Assembly: GCF_900116175.1 (NCBI RefSeq)
Contig: NZ_FPCH01000001.1
Coordinates: forward strand, 746,501-810,500
Length of the DNA stretch: 64,000 nucleotides
Reading direction: 5' to 3'
DNA from: Hyphomicrobium facile
Lineage (GTDB): Bacteria; Pseudomonadota; Alphaproteobacteria; Rhizobiales; Hyphomicrobiaceae
Made by a program: the position numbers and the translations under genes. The notes under the pieces were generated by a model. That model ran no database searches, was not told the DNA's origin, and worked only from the letters and a program-made list of their open reading frames with translations. Below, piece by piece: positions 1 to 10,105 of the stretch (the first letter of the stretch is position 1; every line of letters begins with the position of its first letter).

Positions 1-236
1 ACGGCTTGCGTCCCGCGCGTGAACGGGGCGGCTCCCGGCAGTTGGTTGACCGTCGCCTGCAGGGCGTCGCCGCGAGTATAAAGCGGATTAATCTTGATGC
101 CGTCGGCCGTGCGGGTGACGAGCCGCTTCTCGAAATCCGCCCCCTTAAGGGCCTTATTGACCAGCGCGCGCCACTGCTCGGTGTTGGCGGCGGGGAAATC
201 GCCCGAAAGGTGCAATTCGTTAGTCGAGGTCGTCAT
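1..236 (-). CDS. mutA: Methylmalonyl-CoA mutase small (beta) subunit, N-terminal part, cut by the window edge
   Basis: Reading leftwards from an ATG at 236, 78 codons stay open to base 1. The peptide carries KGADFEKRL followed by DGIKINPLYTR, which is the signature of the N-terminus of the small subunit of the B12-dependent methylmalonyl-CoA mutase. The large subunit has a related but different start. The enzyme interconverts (R)-methylmalonyl-CoA and succinyl-CoA, the last step of propionyl-CoA assimilation and of the ethylmalonyl-CoA pathway in methylotrophic Alphaproteobacteria. The small subunit is normally non-catalytic, with the large-subunit gene following; that part lies outside the window. 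The gene is divergent from the HerA-like gene, with a 216-base shared upstream region. The assignment from 78 residues is fairly safe; the symbol depends on the organism's naming. Confidence 0.82.
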   Translation of the reverse strand, partial: MTTSTNELHLSGDFPAANTEQWRALVNKALKGADFEKRLVTRTADGIKINPLYTRGDALQATVNQLPGAAPFTRGTQA

Positions 237-452
237 ACAACTTGGCTCCCACAGGCGACGGGCGTTACCGGCACGCCCGCTTTCCGATATACCCGCTCAG
301 GAGCCGGGTGCGAGTGTGAAATAATCCCGGGGACCGGCCGAATTGCCGCGCTCGGTACGTGCTGCCGGCCGGTTTGCTTAGAGTGGCGGCGCATGGCATC
401 ACCGGCGGGAGCTCTGGCCAATGAGTCGGGTTCGTAGATAGCTGGAGGCGAA

Positions 453-1889
453 ATGACTGGTACGCACGGCGCAGAGGGGTCTGGCGAGCCCGTCGCCGAT
501 CCTCGCGATTATGTGCAGGATGGGCTGATCCTCATCGGCGTCAGCAAATCGGGCCCCGAATTGAAGCCCGAATGCATCGAGCTTGCTCTCGCCAATCGCC
601 ATGGTCTCATCACGGGTGCCACGGGTACCGGCAAAACGGTGACGCTGCAGGTGTTGGCGGAAGGGTTTTCCGCTGCCGGTGTCCCGGTCTTCGCAGCCGA
701 CATCAAGGGTGATCTTTCCGGCATCGCCGCGACGGGCAAGCCGTCGCCGAAGCTCGTCGAGCGGGCTCAGGAGATCGGCCTGACCCGATACGGCAATACG
801 TCTTTTCCAACCGTCTTTTGGGACATCTTCGGGAAAGACGGACATCCCGTGCGCGCGACCGTGCAGGAAATGGGACCGCTTCTTCTTTCGCGCCTCATGG
901 AGCTGACGGAGCCGCAAGAGGGCGTGCTGAACATCGCGTTTCGCTGGGCGGAAGATCAGCGCGCGGCCGGCGACGAAAAGATGACGATCCTCGATCTCAA
1001 GGATCTCAGATCTGTCATCGACGAAATGGGCCAGAAGGCTTCGACGCTCAGAAGCAAGTACGGACACGTCGCGCCCGCGACCGTCGGCGTCATTCAGCGC
1101 CGTCTTTTGGTTTTGGAAGAGCAGGGCGCCGCGCAATTCTTCGGCGAGCCTGCGCTCGACATCATGGATTTTCTCGAGGTCAAGCCGGACGGCCGTGGCG
1201 TAGTCAACATTCTCGCCGCCGAGAAGCTGATGAACACGCCGCGTCTCTACGCGACGTTCCTGCTCTGGCTTCTAACGGAGCTGTTCGAGAAGCTTCCCGA
1301 AGTCGGCGATCTCGACAAGCCGAAGCTCGTGTTTCTGTTCGACGAGGCGCATCTTCTTTTCAACGATGCGCCGAAGGCCGTGCTCGAGCAGATCGAGCGT
1401 GTGACGCGTCTCATCCGTTCGAAAGGTGTCGGCGTCTATTATGTGACGCAGAGTCCGGGCGATGTGCCGGATCGCGTTTCGGCGCAGCTCGGCAATCGCA
1501 TTCAGCACGCGCTGCGCGCCTTCACGCCGAAGGAGCAGAAGGCGATCCGTGCCGCGGCGCAGACGTTCCGCCCCAATCCCGAGATCGACACGGAGCGGGC
1601 CATTCAGGAGCTGAAGGTCGGCGAGGCGCTGGTGTCGCTTCTTCACGGTAAAGGCGAGCCGTCGATGGTGGAGCGGACGCTCATCCGGCCGCCGATGTCG
1701 CGCGTCGGGCCGCTGACGGCGGACGAGAGGAAGGCCCTCATTGCGGCCGACAGCAATAACCTGCGGAAATACGACAAGGAACTCGACCGCGAATCGGCGC
1801 ACGAACGCCTGCAGTCGCGAAATACCGTCGTCGGACAGCTGAAGCAGAGGCTTTCGTCATTCTCGAACATTCTTCGCGGCAAGGGATGA
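453..1889 (+). CDS. HerA-like (DUF853) AAA ATPase
   Basis: The 478-residue protein has a Walker A motif GATGTGKT at residues 55-62 and a Walker B segment [12 protein letters not shown] near residue 295, followed by an arginine-rich [10 protein letters not shown] stretch. This layout is that of the DUF853 / YjgR family of HerA-FtsK-type ATPases. These proteins are predicted to be cytoplasmic NTP-driven motors or helicases acting on DNA, but the exact substrate is unknown. The start at 453 follows GGAGGCGAA, a good ribosome site. It is a single-gene unit followed about 100 bases later by a DUF4236 gene on the same strand. No NurA nuclease partner is seen nearby, so a HerA-NurA end-resection role is not supported. 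Confidence 0.88.
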   Translation: MTGTHGAEGSGEPVADPRDYVQDGLILIGVSKSGPELKPECIELALANRHGLITGATGTGKTVTLQVLAEGFSAAGVPVFAADIKGDLSGIAATGKPSPKLVERAQEIGLTRYGNTSFPTVFWDIFGKDGHPVRATVQEMGPLLLSRLMELTEPQEGVLNIAFRWAEDQRAAGDEKMTILDLKDLRSVIDEMGQKASTLRSKYGHVAPATVGVIQRRLLVLEEQGAAQFFGEPALDIMDFLEVKPDGRGVVNILAAEKLMNTPRLYATFLLWLLTELFEKLPEVGDLDKPKLVFLFDEAHLLFNDAPKAVLEQIERVTRLIRSKGVGVYYVTQSPGDVPDRVSAQLGNRIQHALRAFTPKEQKAIRAAAQTFRPNPEIDTERAIQELKVGEALVSLLHGKGEPSMVERTLIRPPMSRVGPLTADERKALIAADSNNLRKYDKELDRESAHERLQSRNTVVGQLKQRLSSFSNILRGKG

Positions 1890-1987
1890 CCAAGGGATGG
1901 GCGCTGCCATCCGTTGAAAGTAGCGGTCAAAACCATTAGCTTTTGCGAGAGAATCGCGCGGCAACAGCTGCCGCTGAGGAGAACGAG

Positions 1988-2284
1988 ATGGGTTACTTCC
2001 GCTTTCGCAAGACGATCAGCATTCTGCCCGGCGTTCGCATCAATCTCAGCAAGACAGGCGTGAGCGGCAGCCTCGGCGGCCATGGCGCGACGGTCAACGT
2101 CGGCAAGAAGGGTCAGCAGGTTACGCTCGGCATTCCGGGAACGGGGCTTAGCTATCGCACGCCGCTGAGCACGACCTTGTTCATCGGGCTCATTTTGGTC
2201 GCGGTCGTTGCAGGCATCGCTTACCTGGTCGCGCCCGACGCGGTTAAGGCGCTGCTGCATTGGTGGCAGCCGCGCTGGTTCTAA
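1988..2284 (+). CDS. DUF4236 domain membrane protein
   Basis: This 98-residue protein opens with the DUF4236 signature: an N-terminal FRFRK, then GVRINLSKTGVSGSLGG and GKKGQQVTLGIPGTGLSY. One hydrophobic helix (about residues 60-82) and a Trp-rich tail follow, so it is probably anchored in the inner membrane with the beta-rich domain on one side. DUF4236 proteins are widespread and uncharacterised. The ATG at 1988 has GAGGAGAACGAG directly upstream. An in-frame codon at 1943 would lengthen the protein with unrelated residues and lacks such a site. A strong hairpin terminator follows. Confidence 0.85.
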   Translation: MGYFRFRKTISILPGVRINLSKTGVSGSLGGHGATVNVGKKGQQVTLGIPGTGLSYRTPLSTTLFIGLILVAVVAGIAYLVAPDAVKALLHWWQPRWF

Positions 2285-2314
2285 TCGATCGTCGCGGACG
2301 GACGTTATTATCGA

Positions 2315-2349
2315 GGCGCCGGGGTCACCTCCGGCGCCATTATTTTTTA
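2315..2349. terminator. Intrinsic terminator between convergent genes
   Basis: Perfect 8-base arms GGCGCCGG (2315-2322) and CCGGCGCC (2331-2338) enclose an 8-base loop and are followed by ATTATTTTTTAT. It sits between the DUF4236 gene and the convergent patatin gene. The T tract serves the plus strand; the stem could also slow the minus-strand transcript. Confidence 0.8.
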
Positions 2350-2378
2350 TCGATCGTTCGTGTGAATGCGCCCGTCCT

Positions 2379-3644
2379 TCAGCCGCTGCCAGCTGGGGCG
2401 ACGGACGATGACAATTCGTTCGCGGGCGGCGCAATGGACGGCGCGGGGGCTTGTCCAGGCGGCGATTTGAGCCAGACGTTCCTGCGGCCTTCGGCGAAGC
2501 CCTCTGCATAAAGGGCGGCCTGGTAACGCGGATCGTAGATTTCCTTGGTCTGCAAATCGAACGACGGCGGCACCGCCATGAAGTTGAAATCGGCCCCGCC
2601 ATCGTGAGCCACCCGATAGATCTTATAGAGCTCGCCTTGGTTCTGGCTCTTGATCAGGGTCGAAATCGATCGCGCCGCAATCTGCAGAGTGGTCGGCTTC
2701 ACGACCTCCTGCACGGGTGTCGCTTTGCCATTCTTGATGATGAAGTACCGGCGGATCGGCGGCGTTGAGTAGAGCGAGTCGAATGCCGCGAGCGGCGCTT
2801 CGACGGGGCTGACGAAAACCTCGCGCGTCGTTCCGCCGTCTACGTGCAATTCGTCGTAGCTTTTGCCGTCGGCCTGGACCTCGATCTTGACGGGCGGGAA
2901 CGCGGCGGGAATCGCAGAGGATGCGAGAATGACCCTGCGGAAAAGTTCCGTTGCTTCGGGCCTTCTGTTGAGAGCGATCTCTCCCATGTTCCAGACGACG
3001 GGGCGCTGGGCGTCGAGATTGGTCGTCAGCACCAAGAGAACGCGGCCGCGCTTGTACTGGGCCGCAACCCGATCGAGAAATTGCCGGTCGATGTATTGCG
3101 CAATTAGATCCTGAAGCGGCGCGGTGCTCGCGAGCGCCGGTCCGCCAAAGAGTCCGGACAAGATTTCTGGTGTGACGACCTGATCCTGCTTGTACTGGGT
3201 CCAGATCACGCGCAGCTTTTCGTCTTCCGATGGTCCGAGGAAGGCGAACGGCGCGATGATGGCGCCGGCGCTGACGCCGGTTACGACTTGAAACTCCGGA
3301 CGGTCGCCGCGTTTCGTCCAGCCTGCCAGGACGCCCGCGCCGAATGCGCCGTCCGATCCGCCGCCCGAGAGCGCGAGCGTATCGATGACCTTTCGGCCGT
3401 TGCGCGTTTTTGCGGTCAGCCCGACCGGCGGCATGTGCGCGGTGCGGCGGCGGATTTCTGCTAGCGGATTGCGGGGAACTTCGTCGGCCCAGAAGCGAAC
3501 GCCGGGCATGCCGGGAACTTCGGCCACTTCAGCCAATTTTGCACTGGTGATGCCGTTACGCTGGATCGTCGCCGCACAGCCCGAGACGGCGAGCGCTGCG
3601 ATCAACATTAGCCCGACACGAAGCCTAGGCCCCACCACGCTCAC
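2379..3644 (-). CDS. Patatin-like phospholipase lipoprotein
   Basis: The N-terminus is a lipoprotein signal (hydrophobic MLIAALAVSGC with a lipobox Cys), so the mature protein is lipid-anchored in the envelope. The patatin fold is marked by the oxyanion loop GGGSDGAFGAG near residue 95, the nucleophile elbow GVSAG near residue 125 and the catalytic dyad Asp in VDGGT near residue 265. This predicts a Ser-Asp lipid acyl hydrolase. The start is uncertain: GTG at 3644 is used here, while TTG at 3665 or GTG at 3638 are equally in frame, and all keep the signal peptide. Its upstream neighbour on the same strand is a second, unrelated-looking patatin protein, which suggests a local lipid-turnover theme. 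Confidence 0.86.
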   Translation of the reverse strand: MSVVGPRLRVGLMLIAALAVSGCAATIQRNGITSAKLAEVAEVPGMPGVRFWADEVPRNPLAEIRRRTAHMPPVGLTAKTRNGRKVIDTLALSGGGSDGAFGAGVLAGWTKRGDRPEFQVVTGVSAGAIIAPFAFLGPSEDEKLRVIWTQYKQDQVVTPEILSGLFGGPALASTAPLQDLIAQYIDRQFLDRVAAQYKRGRVLLVLTTNLDAQRPVVWNMGEIALNRRPEATELFRRVILASSAIPAAFPPVKIEVQADGKSYDELHVDGGTTREVFVSPVEAPLAAFDSLYSTPPIRRYFIIKNGKATPVQEVVKPTTLQIAARSISTLIKSQNQGELYKIYRVAHDGGADFNFMAVPPSFDLQTKEIYDPRYQAALYAEGFAEGRRNVWLKSPPGQAPAPSIAPPANELSSSVAPAGSG

Positions 3645-3791
3645 AAACCCCCGACGGATATCCAACCCCGCATACCGCTTTTCATTTACGGCACCCTCAA
3701 GGCTGCGGCAATATCGGAGAGGGCTCAGGGCGATGATAAAATGGTGTTTTTCTGATTTTTCGAGTGCGCAAATACCAATGAGCGGGCGAAT

Positions 3792-5624
3792 TCAGGATTT
3801 TCGCACCCAATCGACGTGTCCGCGCCGATCGATTTCCGAGCGGGTGTGTTGGTAAGCCGCATCCATGATCTCACTGTGCCGGCGCCAGTCGAGGGCGCCC
3901 ATCTCGGCGGGCGTTGGCGGGACGAGCAGCCAATCGCCGGCGTCGAGATGGCGTTCGAAATGTCCGCGGTTGGCCATCAGACTGCGCACCAGCACGGTCG
4001 CTGCGGACGGCGCGGCCGGGAGAGTGTCGCTCGTAAAAGGATTGAGCGCGCGCCAGATGAGTTCACGCCGCCTCGGCAAAGTCGAATAGTCGACGGTGAA
4101 TTTCTCGCCTTCACCGGCTTGAAAGCTGACGACGACATTCGGTCCGCGCTTCAGGCTGTGCATTGTCTCGACCGGCACATTCGAAATCACCGAGCCGTCG
4201 ACGAGCATCCGTCCATCGTCGGTATAGAATGGCGGGAGCAGCCCCGGTATCGCGGCGCTGGCGCGGATGGCTCGCCATAAATGCCCTCTCACGTGCAGCT
4301 CGGTTTCATAATTGGAGAGATCGGCCGAGACGGCGAAGTAGGGTTTCCAGAGGTCTTCGATGCGAACGGTGCCGTATTCCCGCTCGAGGTGGGCGTCGAA
4401 ATGGGTGTGATCGAGCAGTCCGTATTTGGGCAGCGTATAGCGCGACATCGCGCGGCCTTCGATGAACATGCGATGGACGCCGGCGTCGATGGCATGGGGA
4501 TCGAGGTCCTGCGCAAAGGCTGCGGCCATGGCGGCGCCGCCCGATGTTCCGCCGAGAAGATCGAATGCGATGCCGGCTTCGCGAAAGGCGCGATATACGC
4601 CGATGTGCGCGGAACAATAAGCGCCGCCCCCGCAGGCGACGAAGCCTAGCGCTTCGCCGGCCAGAAATCGCCAAAGGCGCGCGATGTCCTCGGTATCGCC
4701 GAGGGCGACGTGGTGGTGCATCGCCGGTTGACGGTGCGTGAGCCAGTGCCGCGTGCCTTGCGCGATGCCGCCACGCGCATGCACGACTACGAGCCTGCGG
4801 GCTGACGGCGGATGGATCGACAACGCAAAGGCTTCGAGGGACCCGAGCGTCACCGGCGATCCGACCGGCTCATCCAGCGGAGAGGCGACGAGAAGAACCT
4901 CATCAGCCTGACGAATTGCTTTTTCGCTCCACGGCGTCAGGTCTCGATCGGCAATGAAAACAATCGTGCCGTATTGGCTCTCGAGAGCGTTGAGAGCTTC
5001 GGTGAATTCGAGGTCACTCGCGGATGCGCCACTGACGATATCGGAGATCGTCGCGCTCGAGGTGATCAACGTGCCCGGCCGGGCCGTCGCTGCTTTGGCG
5101 AACGCCGACATGAAGGCTGGCGGAACGAACCCGGATGCGGCTCCGACGATTGCAATCGTACGCGGTCTCGGGCGTGCGTGCTTTCCCTGAGCGCTGTTGC
5201 TCAACGCCGAGCTGCGGCGCGTCTCGGCGGCGAGCCGGTCGGCGAGGGTCGCTGTAATTCCAGCCCAGATGGCGGATGAATTTTCGGAGATCGCGTCGAA
5301 GTCGGCACGAGTCAGGCGCACGACGATGCCATCGCGGATAGCACTCACGGTGGCTGTTCTCGTGCCGCCCGCGAAGAACGCGATCTCACCGATGGTCGAG
5401 CCGCGCGAGATCTCGGCGATCGTGCCGGAATGGCCGCCGACTTCGACGGCGAAGCGGCCGGAGAGAACGACGTAAAGAGCGTCAGCGGCCTCACCCTGCC
5501 GTACGACATGGTCGCCGCGGCGGACATGTATCGGCTGCAAGCGATCTTCGAGACGGCGAAGCGCCTCCGCTGGAAGATCCTTGAACGTCGGAACGCTCGA
5601 GAGCGTGAACCGCTTGGACGACAT
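3792..5624 (-). CDS. Cyclic-nucleotide-binding / patatin fusion phospholipase (NTE family)
   Basis: The 610-residue protein joins two domains. Residues about 10-130 form a cNMP-binding beta barrel (GDHVVRQGE, later GEIAFFAGG and RTATVSA). Residues about 310-500 form a patatin domain with the oxyanion loop GGGAYCSAHIG, the nucleophile elbow GGTSGGA and the dyad Asp in VDGSV. The arrangement matches bacterial relatives of neuropathy target esterase, which are lysophospholipase-type acyl hydrolases whose barrel may bind cAMP, cGMP or act structurally. The middle segment (about 150-300) with SSAT and VVVHARGG resembles the nucleotide-binding-like linker seen in these proteins. There is no signal peptide, so it is probably cytoplasmic or peripheral on the membrane. 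It is read in the direction of the patatin lipoprotein gene, with a 147-base gap. Confidence 0.88.
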   Translation of the reverse strand: MSSKRFTLSSVPTFKDLPAEALRRLEDRLQPIHVRRGDHVVRQGEAADALYVVLSGRFAVEVGGHSGTIAEISRGSTIGEIAFFAGGTRTATVSAIRDGIVVRLTRADFDAISENSSAIWAGITATLADRLAAETRRSSALSNSAQGKHARPRPRTIAIVGAASGFVPPAFMSAFAKAATARPGTLITSSATISDIVSGASASDLEFTEALNALESQYGTIVFIADRDLTPWSEKAIRQADEVLLVASPLDEPVGSPVTLGSLEAFALSIHPPSARRLVVVHARGGIAQGTRHWLTHRQPAMHHHVALGDTEDIARLWRFLAGEALGFVACGGGAYCSAHIGVYRAFREAGIAFDLLGGTSGGAAMAAAFAQDLDPHAIDAGVHRMFIEGRAMSRYTLPKYGLLDHTHFDAHLEREYGTVRIEDLWKPYFAVSADLSNYETELHVRGHLWRAIRASAAIPGLLPPFYTDDGRMLVDGSVISNVPVETMHSLKRGPNVVVSFQAGEGEKFTVDYSTLPRRRELIWRALNPFTSDTLPAAPSAATVLVRSLMANRGHFERHLDAGDWLLVPPTPAEMGALDWRRHSEIMDAAYQHTRSEIDRRGHVDWVRKS

Positions 5625-5751
5625 CGGGGCGCCGCATGGCAGGCTTTTCGAGCCTTATACCATGGCGGCGCCCCGCTTATCGAAACGCTGCGTTGCGAAA
5701 CGGCAAAAGAGATTAACCGGCCGAATTGGCCAATCGTATCAGCCTGCCAAA

Positions 5752-6342
5752 TTAGCCTGCGAGGGCCTCGACGTGCTCCCAGTTCACGAGATTGTCGAAC
5801 CAGGCTTCGAGGTACTTCGGACGGGCGTTGCGGTAGTCGATGTAATAGCTGTGTTCCCAGACGTCGACGCCGAGGATGGGCTTGGAGCCGTACATCAGCG
5901 GGTTTTCGCCGTTCGGGGTTTTCACGACTTCGAGCTTGCCGTCCTTGATCGCGAGCCAAGCCCAGCCGGAGCCGAACTGGCCCTTGCCGGCTTCGATGAA
6001 GTCGGTGCGAACCTTGTCGAAGCCGCCGTAGGCGTCGACGAGCGTTTGAATCTTGCCGGGCAGTTTCTTGCCGCCGCCGCCCTTCTTCATCCACTGCCAG
6101 AAATGCAGGTGGTTATAGTGCTGGCCGACGTTGTTGATGAGACCGACGGCCTTATCGGCGTATGCGTTCTTTACGATGTCTTCGAGCGACTGGCCCTCGT
6201 ACTTGGAGCCAGCGAGGAGCTTGTTGCCATTCTCGACGTACGCCAGGTGATGCTTGTCGTGGTGGTATTCGAGCGTCTCGGCCGACATGAACGGCGCGAG
6301 GGCATCATAGGCGTAGGGAAGATCAGGGAGTTTCAGCGTCAT
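5752..6342 (-). CDS. sodB: Superoxide dismutase, Fe-type
   Basis: The 196-residue protein has the Fe/Mn SOD metal ligands: His in LEYHHDKHH, His in GQHYNHLHFW, and Asp and His in DVWEHSYYIDY. The second-sphere Gln sits in VGQHYNH, the position used by Fe enzymes, and the Mn-type Gln before DxPL is absent (GENPL). Iron is therefore the likely metal. It removes superoxide in the cytoplasm. ATG at 6342 gives the usual family start MTLKLPDLPY; an in-frame ATG at 6357 adds five residues and cannot be excluded. It is transcribed alone. The only other oxidative-stress enzyme in the window is the catalase at 34.8 kb. Confidence 0.92.
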   Translation of the reverse strand: MTLKLPDLPYAYDALAPFMSAETLEYHHDKHHLAYVENGNKLLAGSKYEGQSLEDIVKNAYADKAVGLINNVGQHYNHLHFWQWMKKGGGGKKLPGKIQTLVDAYGGFDKVRTDFIEAGKGQFGSGWAWLAIKDGKLEVVKTPNGENPLMYGSKPILGVDVWEHSYYIDYRNARPKYLEAWFDNLVNWEHVEALAG

Positions 6343-7229
6343 AGGACGAGCACTCATTGCAGTTGGGGGTGGATCGAAAGTCGCGGGAAAGTAGCTTTTG
6401 GAATCCGCTTGCACAAGACATGGGCTGAACCTTCCGGTCGTGCTGCGGTTCCAGCTTAAGCGACGCGTCGCTACTAAAGGCCATTTCCTAATAACCGATG
6501 TTCCAATAAGCGATGCCGGGTAAGCGATGTTGGCGACCGGCGGCGAGGGACAAGCGCCGAGGCCGCTTTTTTGTGATTTGCGGATCATTCATTCGATTGA
6601 GGGGCGCCTTGCCAGAAAGAAGCCGGGCGAATTTTACCGGCGCCGTCTCCATTCTCCGCTCCAAAATGGCCTCCGCTCCAAAATGGCGGGCAACCGGGCG
6701 GCCGCCATCCTCGCGATCCGGTTCGCAAGCCGTCCATTAAAAGGCCGGATCAAATGGCCGGGCTATTTCACCTAAAAGGGAAACCCAGAGTTTTTTACGC
6801 CAATTTGCAAAGCCGGTAGCGGCTCTTATTCCGGTAGGCCGGCTGGCTTATGCCCATTGTGGCGCGGGGAAAGGTGGGGAAAGACATATCTGAGATTGCG
6901 GGGCATCAGTTCCGGATCTATTTTTCAACCCGGACGTTTACCCGGTATTAGATTGGTTGAATAGGACTTTTGTCTGATACGACAGTGACCGCATTCATTT
7001 GTTTATATCAAGCGCGAAGCATCGGAGATATATATTCGGCGCCCTTAGGCAGCCGTCACCTATTAGCCCCCTCGTCAATAAGTGTTTGCCGAAAATTCAC
7101 GACTATTGATGAGTGTGCGTTGACAAGGTGCCACATCGCAGAGATTTCTGCTGCGACGGCTTCCCAATGTGGCTACACCCGGCTCAGGATTTAGTAGAGG
7201 TTCAGTTTGTCATGCGAAAGGTACACAAG
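6343..7229. other. Long intergenic region, no convincing gene
   Basis: About 890 bases lie between the divergent sodB and H-NS-like genes. Short open frames here have no recognisable domains, no good ribosome sites and biased composition. The right half (about 6880-7200) is visibly more AT-rich than the surroundings, as expected for an hns-type promoter region. It holds one tandem 17-base duplication (listed separately). I see no tRNA or known small-RNA signature. Confidence 0.5.
6654..6687. repeat. Perfect tandem duplication of 17 bases
   Basis: CTCCGCTCCAAAATGGC occurs at 6654-6670 and again at 6671-6687 without mismatch, inside the non-coding stretch upstream of sodB. It could be a duplicated binding site or a replication slip. 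Confidence 0.8.
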
Positions 7230-7559
7230 ATGGCGGCGTTCAATGTCGACAAGCTCTCCCTCAAAGAACTTGTCGATCTTGAATCCAAGGTGCAAAAGGC
7301 CATCGCCGTTGCACGGGATCGGGAACGCTCCGAATTGAAAAGAAAAGTGGCCGATATGGCGGAAACGCACGGATTTTCGGTTGCGGAATTGTTTGGCGGC
7401 GTGCGGGGCCGCGGAGCCGGAAAGAACAAGTCGGTCGGGGTGGCAAAGTATGCAAATCCCGAAAACAAATTCGACACCTGGACCGGCCGCGGCCGCAAGC
7501 CGAACTGGTTAGTGGAGCGTCTGAGAAAGGGCGCAAAACTCGCCGATTTTTCGATTTAA
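7230..7559 (+). CDS. H-NS family nucleoid protein (HvrA/MvaT-like)
   Basis: The 109-residue protein starts MAAFNVDKLSLKELVDLESK, continues with a coiled-coil helix (about 8-50) used for oligomerisation, and ends with a C-terminal DNA-binding segment containing YANPENKFDTWTGRGRKPNW. The TWTGRGRxPxW core is the AT-hook-like element of the alphaproteobacterial H-NS / HvrA group. It would bind curved AT-rich DNA as a global regulator and xenogene silencer. ATG 7230 has AAAGG eight bases upstream. An in-frame ATG at 7212, with AGAGG ten bases upstream, would add six residues. It is a single gene, and its own upstream DNA is AT-rich, which fits autoregulation. Confidence 0.87.
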   Translation: MAAFNVDKLSLKELVDLESKVQKAIAVARDRERSELKRKVADMAETHGFSVAELFGGVRGRGAGKNKSVGVAKYANPENKFDTWTGRGRKPNWLVERLRKGAKLADFSI

Positions 7560-7603
7560 TCAATCCGACTATTAGTCGGGTAAATCGCAGAAATACTGGC
7601 AAT

Positions 7604-7637
7604 AGGCGGGGGATATCCGGGGCGGATATCCTCGCCT
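7604..7637. other. Strong hairpin downstream of the H-NS-like gene
   Basis: Two copies of the self-complementary octamer GGATATCC flanked by AGGCG and CGCCT form a stem of about 13 pairs with one bulged G and a GGGGC loop. No T tract follows, so it is not a standard terminator. It may stabilise the 3' end of the H-NS mRNA or bind a protein. Confidence 0.5.
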
Positions 7638-7799
7638 AATCAGTATGCAGTTTAAATTTATCATTCCTTGTGGCCGCGCGTTTATGTTGCCGGCCGCCGA
7701 TTTCATTAATAGCCACCGGATAAGCCAGTTAATGTGCGTGCAACTCTGGTAACGCTCAGGGCAAAAGCCAGCGTGTTTCTCGCCGAATTCGCGGATGTC

Positions 7800-7826
7800 T
7801 TAGCACTCGACTCTTGACAGTGCTAG
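7800..7826 (+). promoter_or_regulatory. CIRCE element (HrcA operator) upstream of groESL
   Basis: TTAGCACTC (7800-7808), nine bases, then CAGTGCTAG (7818-7826). The left arm is a perfect match to the CIRCE consensus TTAGCACTC-N9-GAGTGCTAA; the right arm matches 7 of 9. HrcA binding here would repress groESL without heat stress. The position, 141 bases before the groES start, is typical. Confidence 0.88.
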
Positions 7827-7842
7827 CAGGGGGCAGCATATA
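7814..7842 (+). promoter_or_regulatory. Probable groESL promoter overlapping CIRCE
   Basis: A perfect -35 box TTGACA (7814-7819) lies inside the CIRCE spacer and right arm. After 17 bases comes a weak -10-like CATATA (7837-7842), or TATAGC two bases later. The overlap means HrcA would block polymerase directly. Confidence 0.55.
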
Positions 7843-7966
7843 GCCATCGTGCTCGAGCTTCGTAAGGATCTGTCGCGCTTCAGCCGGACAAACCGTCCCC
7901 GCCGGACCTTCAGGTCCTCCAAGTTGCGAGCCGCCGAATTGTTCATCAAATCATGAGGTTATTCCC

Positions 7967-8281
7967 ATGACGTTCCGTCCGCTCCACGATCGTGTTGTCG
8001 TGAAACGTATCGAGGAAGAGTCAAAGACTGCCGGCGGGATCATCATCCCCGATACCGCCAAGGAAAAGCCCCAGCAGGGCGAAGTTGTTGCCGTCGGTCC
8101 GGGTGCTCGCGACGAAGCGGGCAAGATCAATCCGCTCGACGTCAAGGTCGGCGACCGTGTTCTGTTCGGCAAGTGGTCGGGCAGCGAAGTCAAGATCGAC
8201 GGTGAAGACCTGCTGATCATGAAAGAGAGCGACATTCTCGGTGTGCTCTCGGCCCCCGCTAAGTCGAAGGCCGCTGCTTAA
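7967..8281 (+). CDS. groES: Co-chaperonin GroES (Hsp10)
   Basis: The 104-residue protein shows the Cpn10 signature: [11 protein letters not shown] at the N-terminus, the mobile-loop segment [19 protein letters not shown] (about 16-34) that docks on GroEL, and [31 protein letters not shown]. It forms the seven-membered lid of the GroEL folding chamber in the cytoplasm. It is the first gene of the groESL operon, 44 bases before groEL, and is controlled by the CIRCE operator upstream. Confidence 0.97.
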   Translation: MTFRPLHDRVVVKRIEEESKTAGGIIIPDTAKEKPQQGEVVAVGPGARDEAGKINPLDVKVGDRVLFGKWSGSEVKIDGEDLLIMKESDILGVLSAPAKSKAAA

Positions 8282-8313
8282 TTACACGTCCCCCCAATTC
8301 TATCAAAGCTTAG

Positions 8314-9972
<1,659 letters not shown>

Positions 9973-10044
9973 GGAAGTTTTTTGCCCCTCGCGCTTTGCG
10001 ACCCTCCTTCGTCGAGCCGGCCGCAAAGCGCAGTCAGAAATCAG

Positions 10045-10074
10045 AAAGCCCCGCATCGCTGCGGGGCTTTTTTT
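10045..10074 (+). terminator. groESL terminator
   Basis: The stem AAAGCCCCGC (10045-10054) pairs with GCGGGGCTTT (10061-10070) around a six-base loop and is followed by further T residues. A second inverted repeat, GCGCTTTGCG (9991-10000) with CGCAAAGCGC (10022-10031), lies between the groEL stop and this terminator. Confidence 0.9.
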
Positions 10075-10105
10075 GTTGGAGGTTTTGTTGGACGTCGTGC
10101 GCCCG

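Larger units (their letters stand above)
7560..7966. other. Intergenic region between the H-NS-like gene and groES
   Basis: No coding sequence is supported. The left part holds two hairpins: CCGACT-ATT-AGTCGG at 7565-7579, directly after the H-NS stop, and a larger one built on two copies of GGATATCC (7611-7618 and 7624-7631). The right part holds the CIRCE operator and the groESL leader of about 125 bases. Confidence 0.6.

Noticed and set aside
7120..7148. TTGACA at 7120-7125 as the promoter of the H-NS-like gene
   Set aside because: No acceptable -10 box occurs 16-18 bases downstream.
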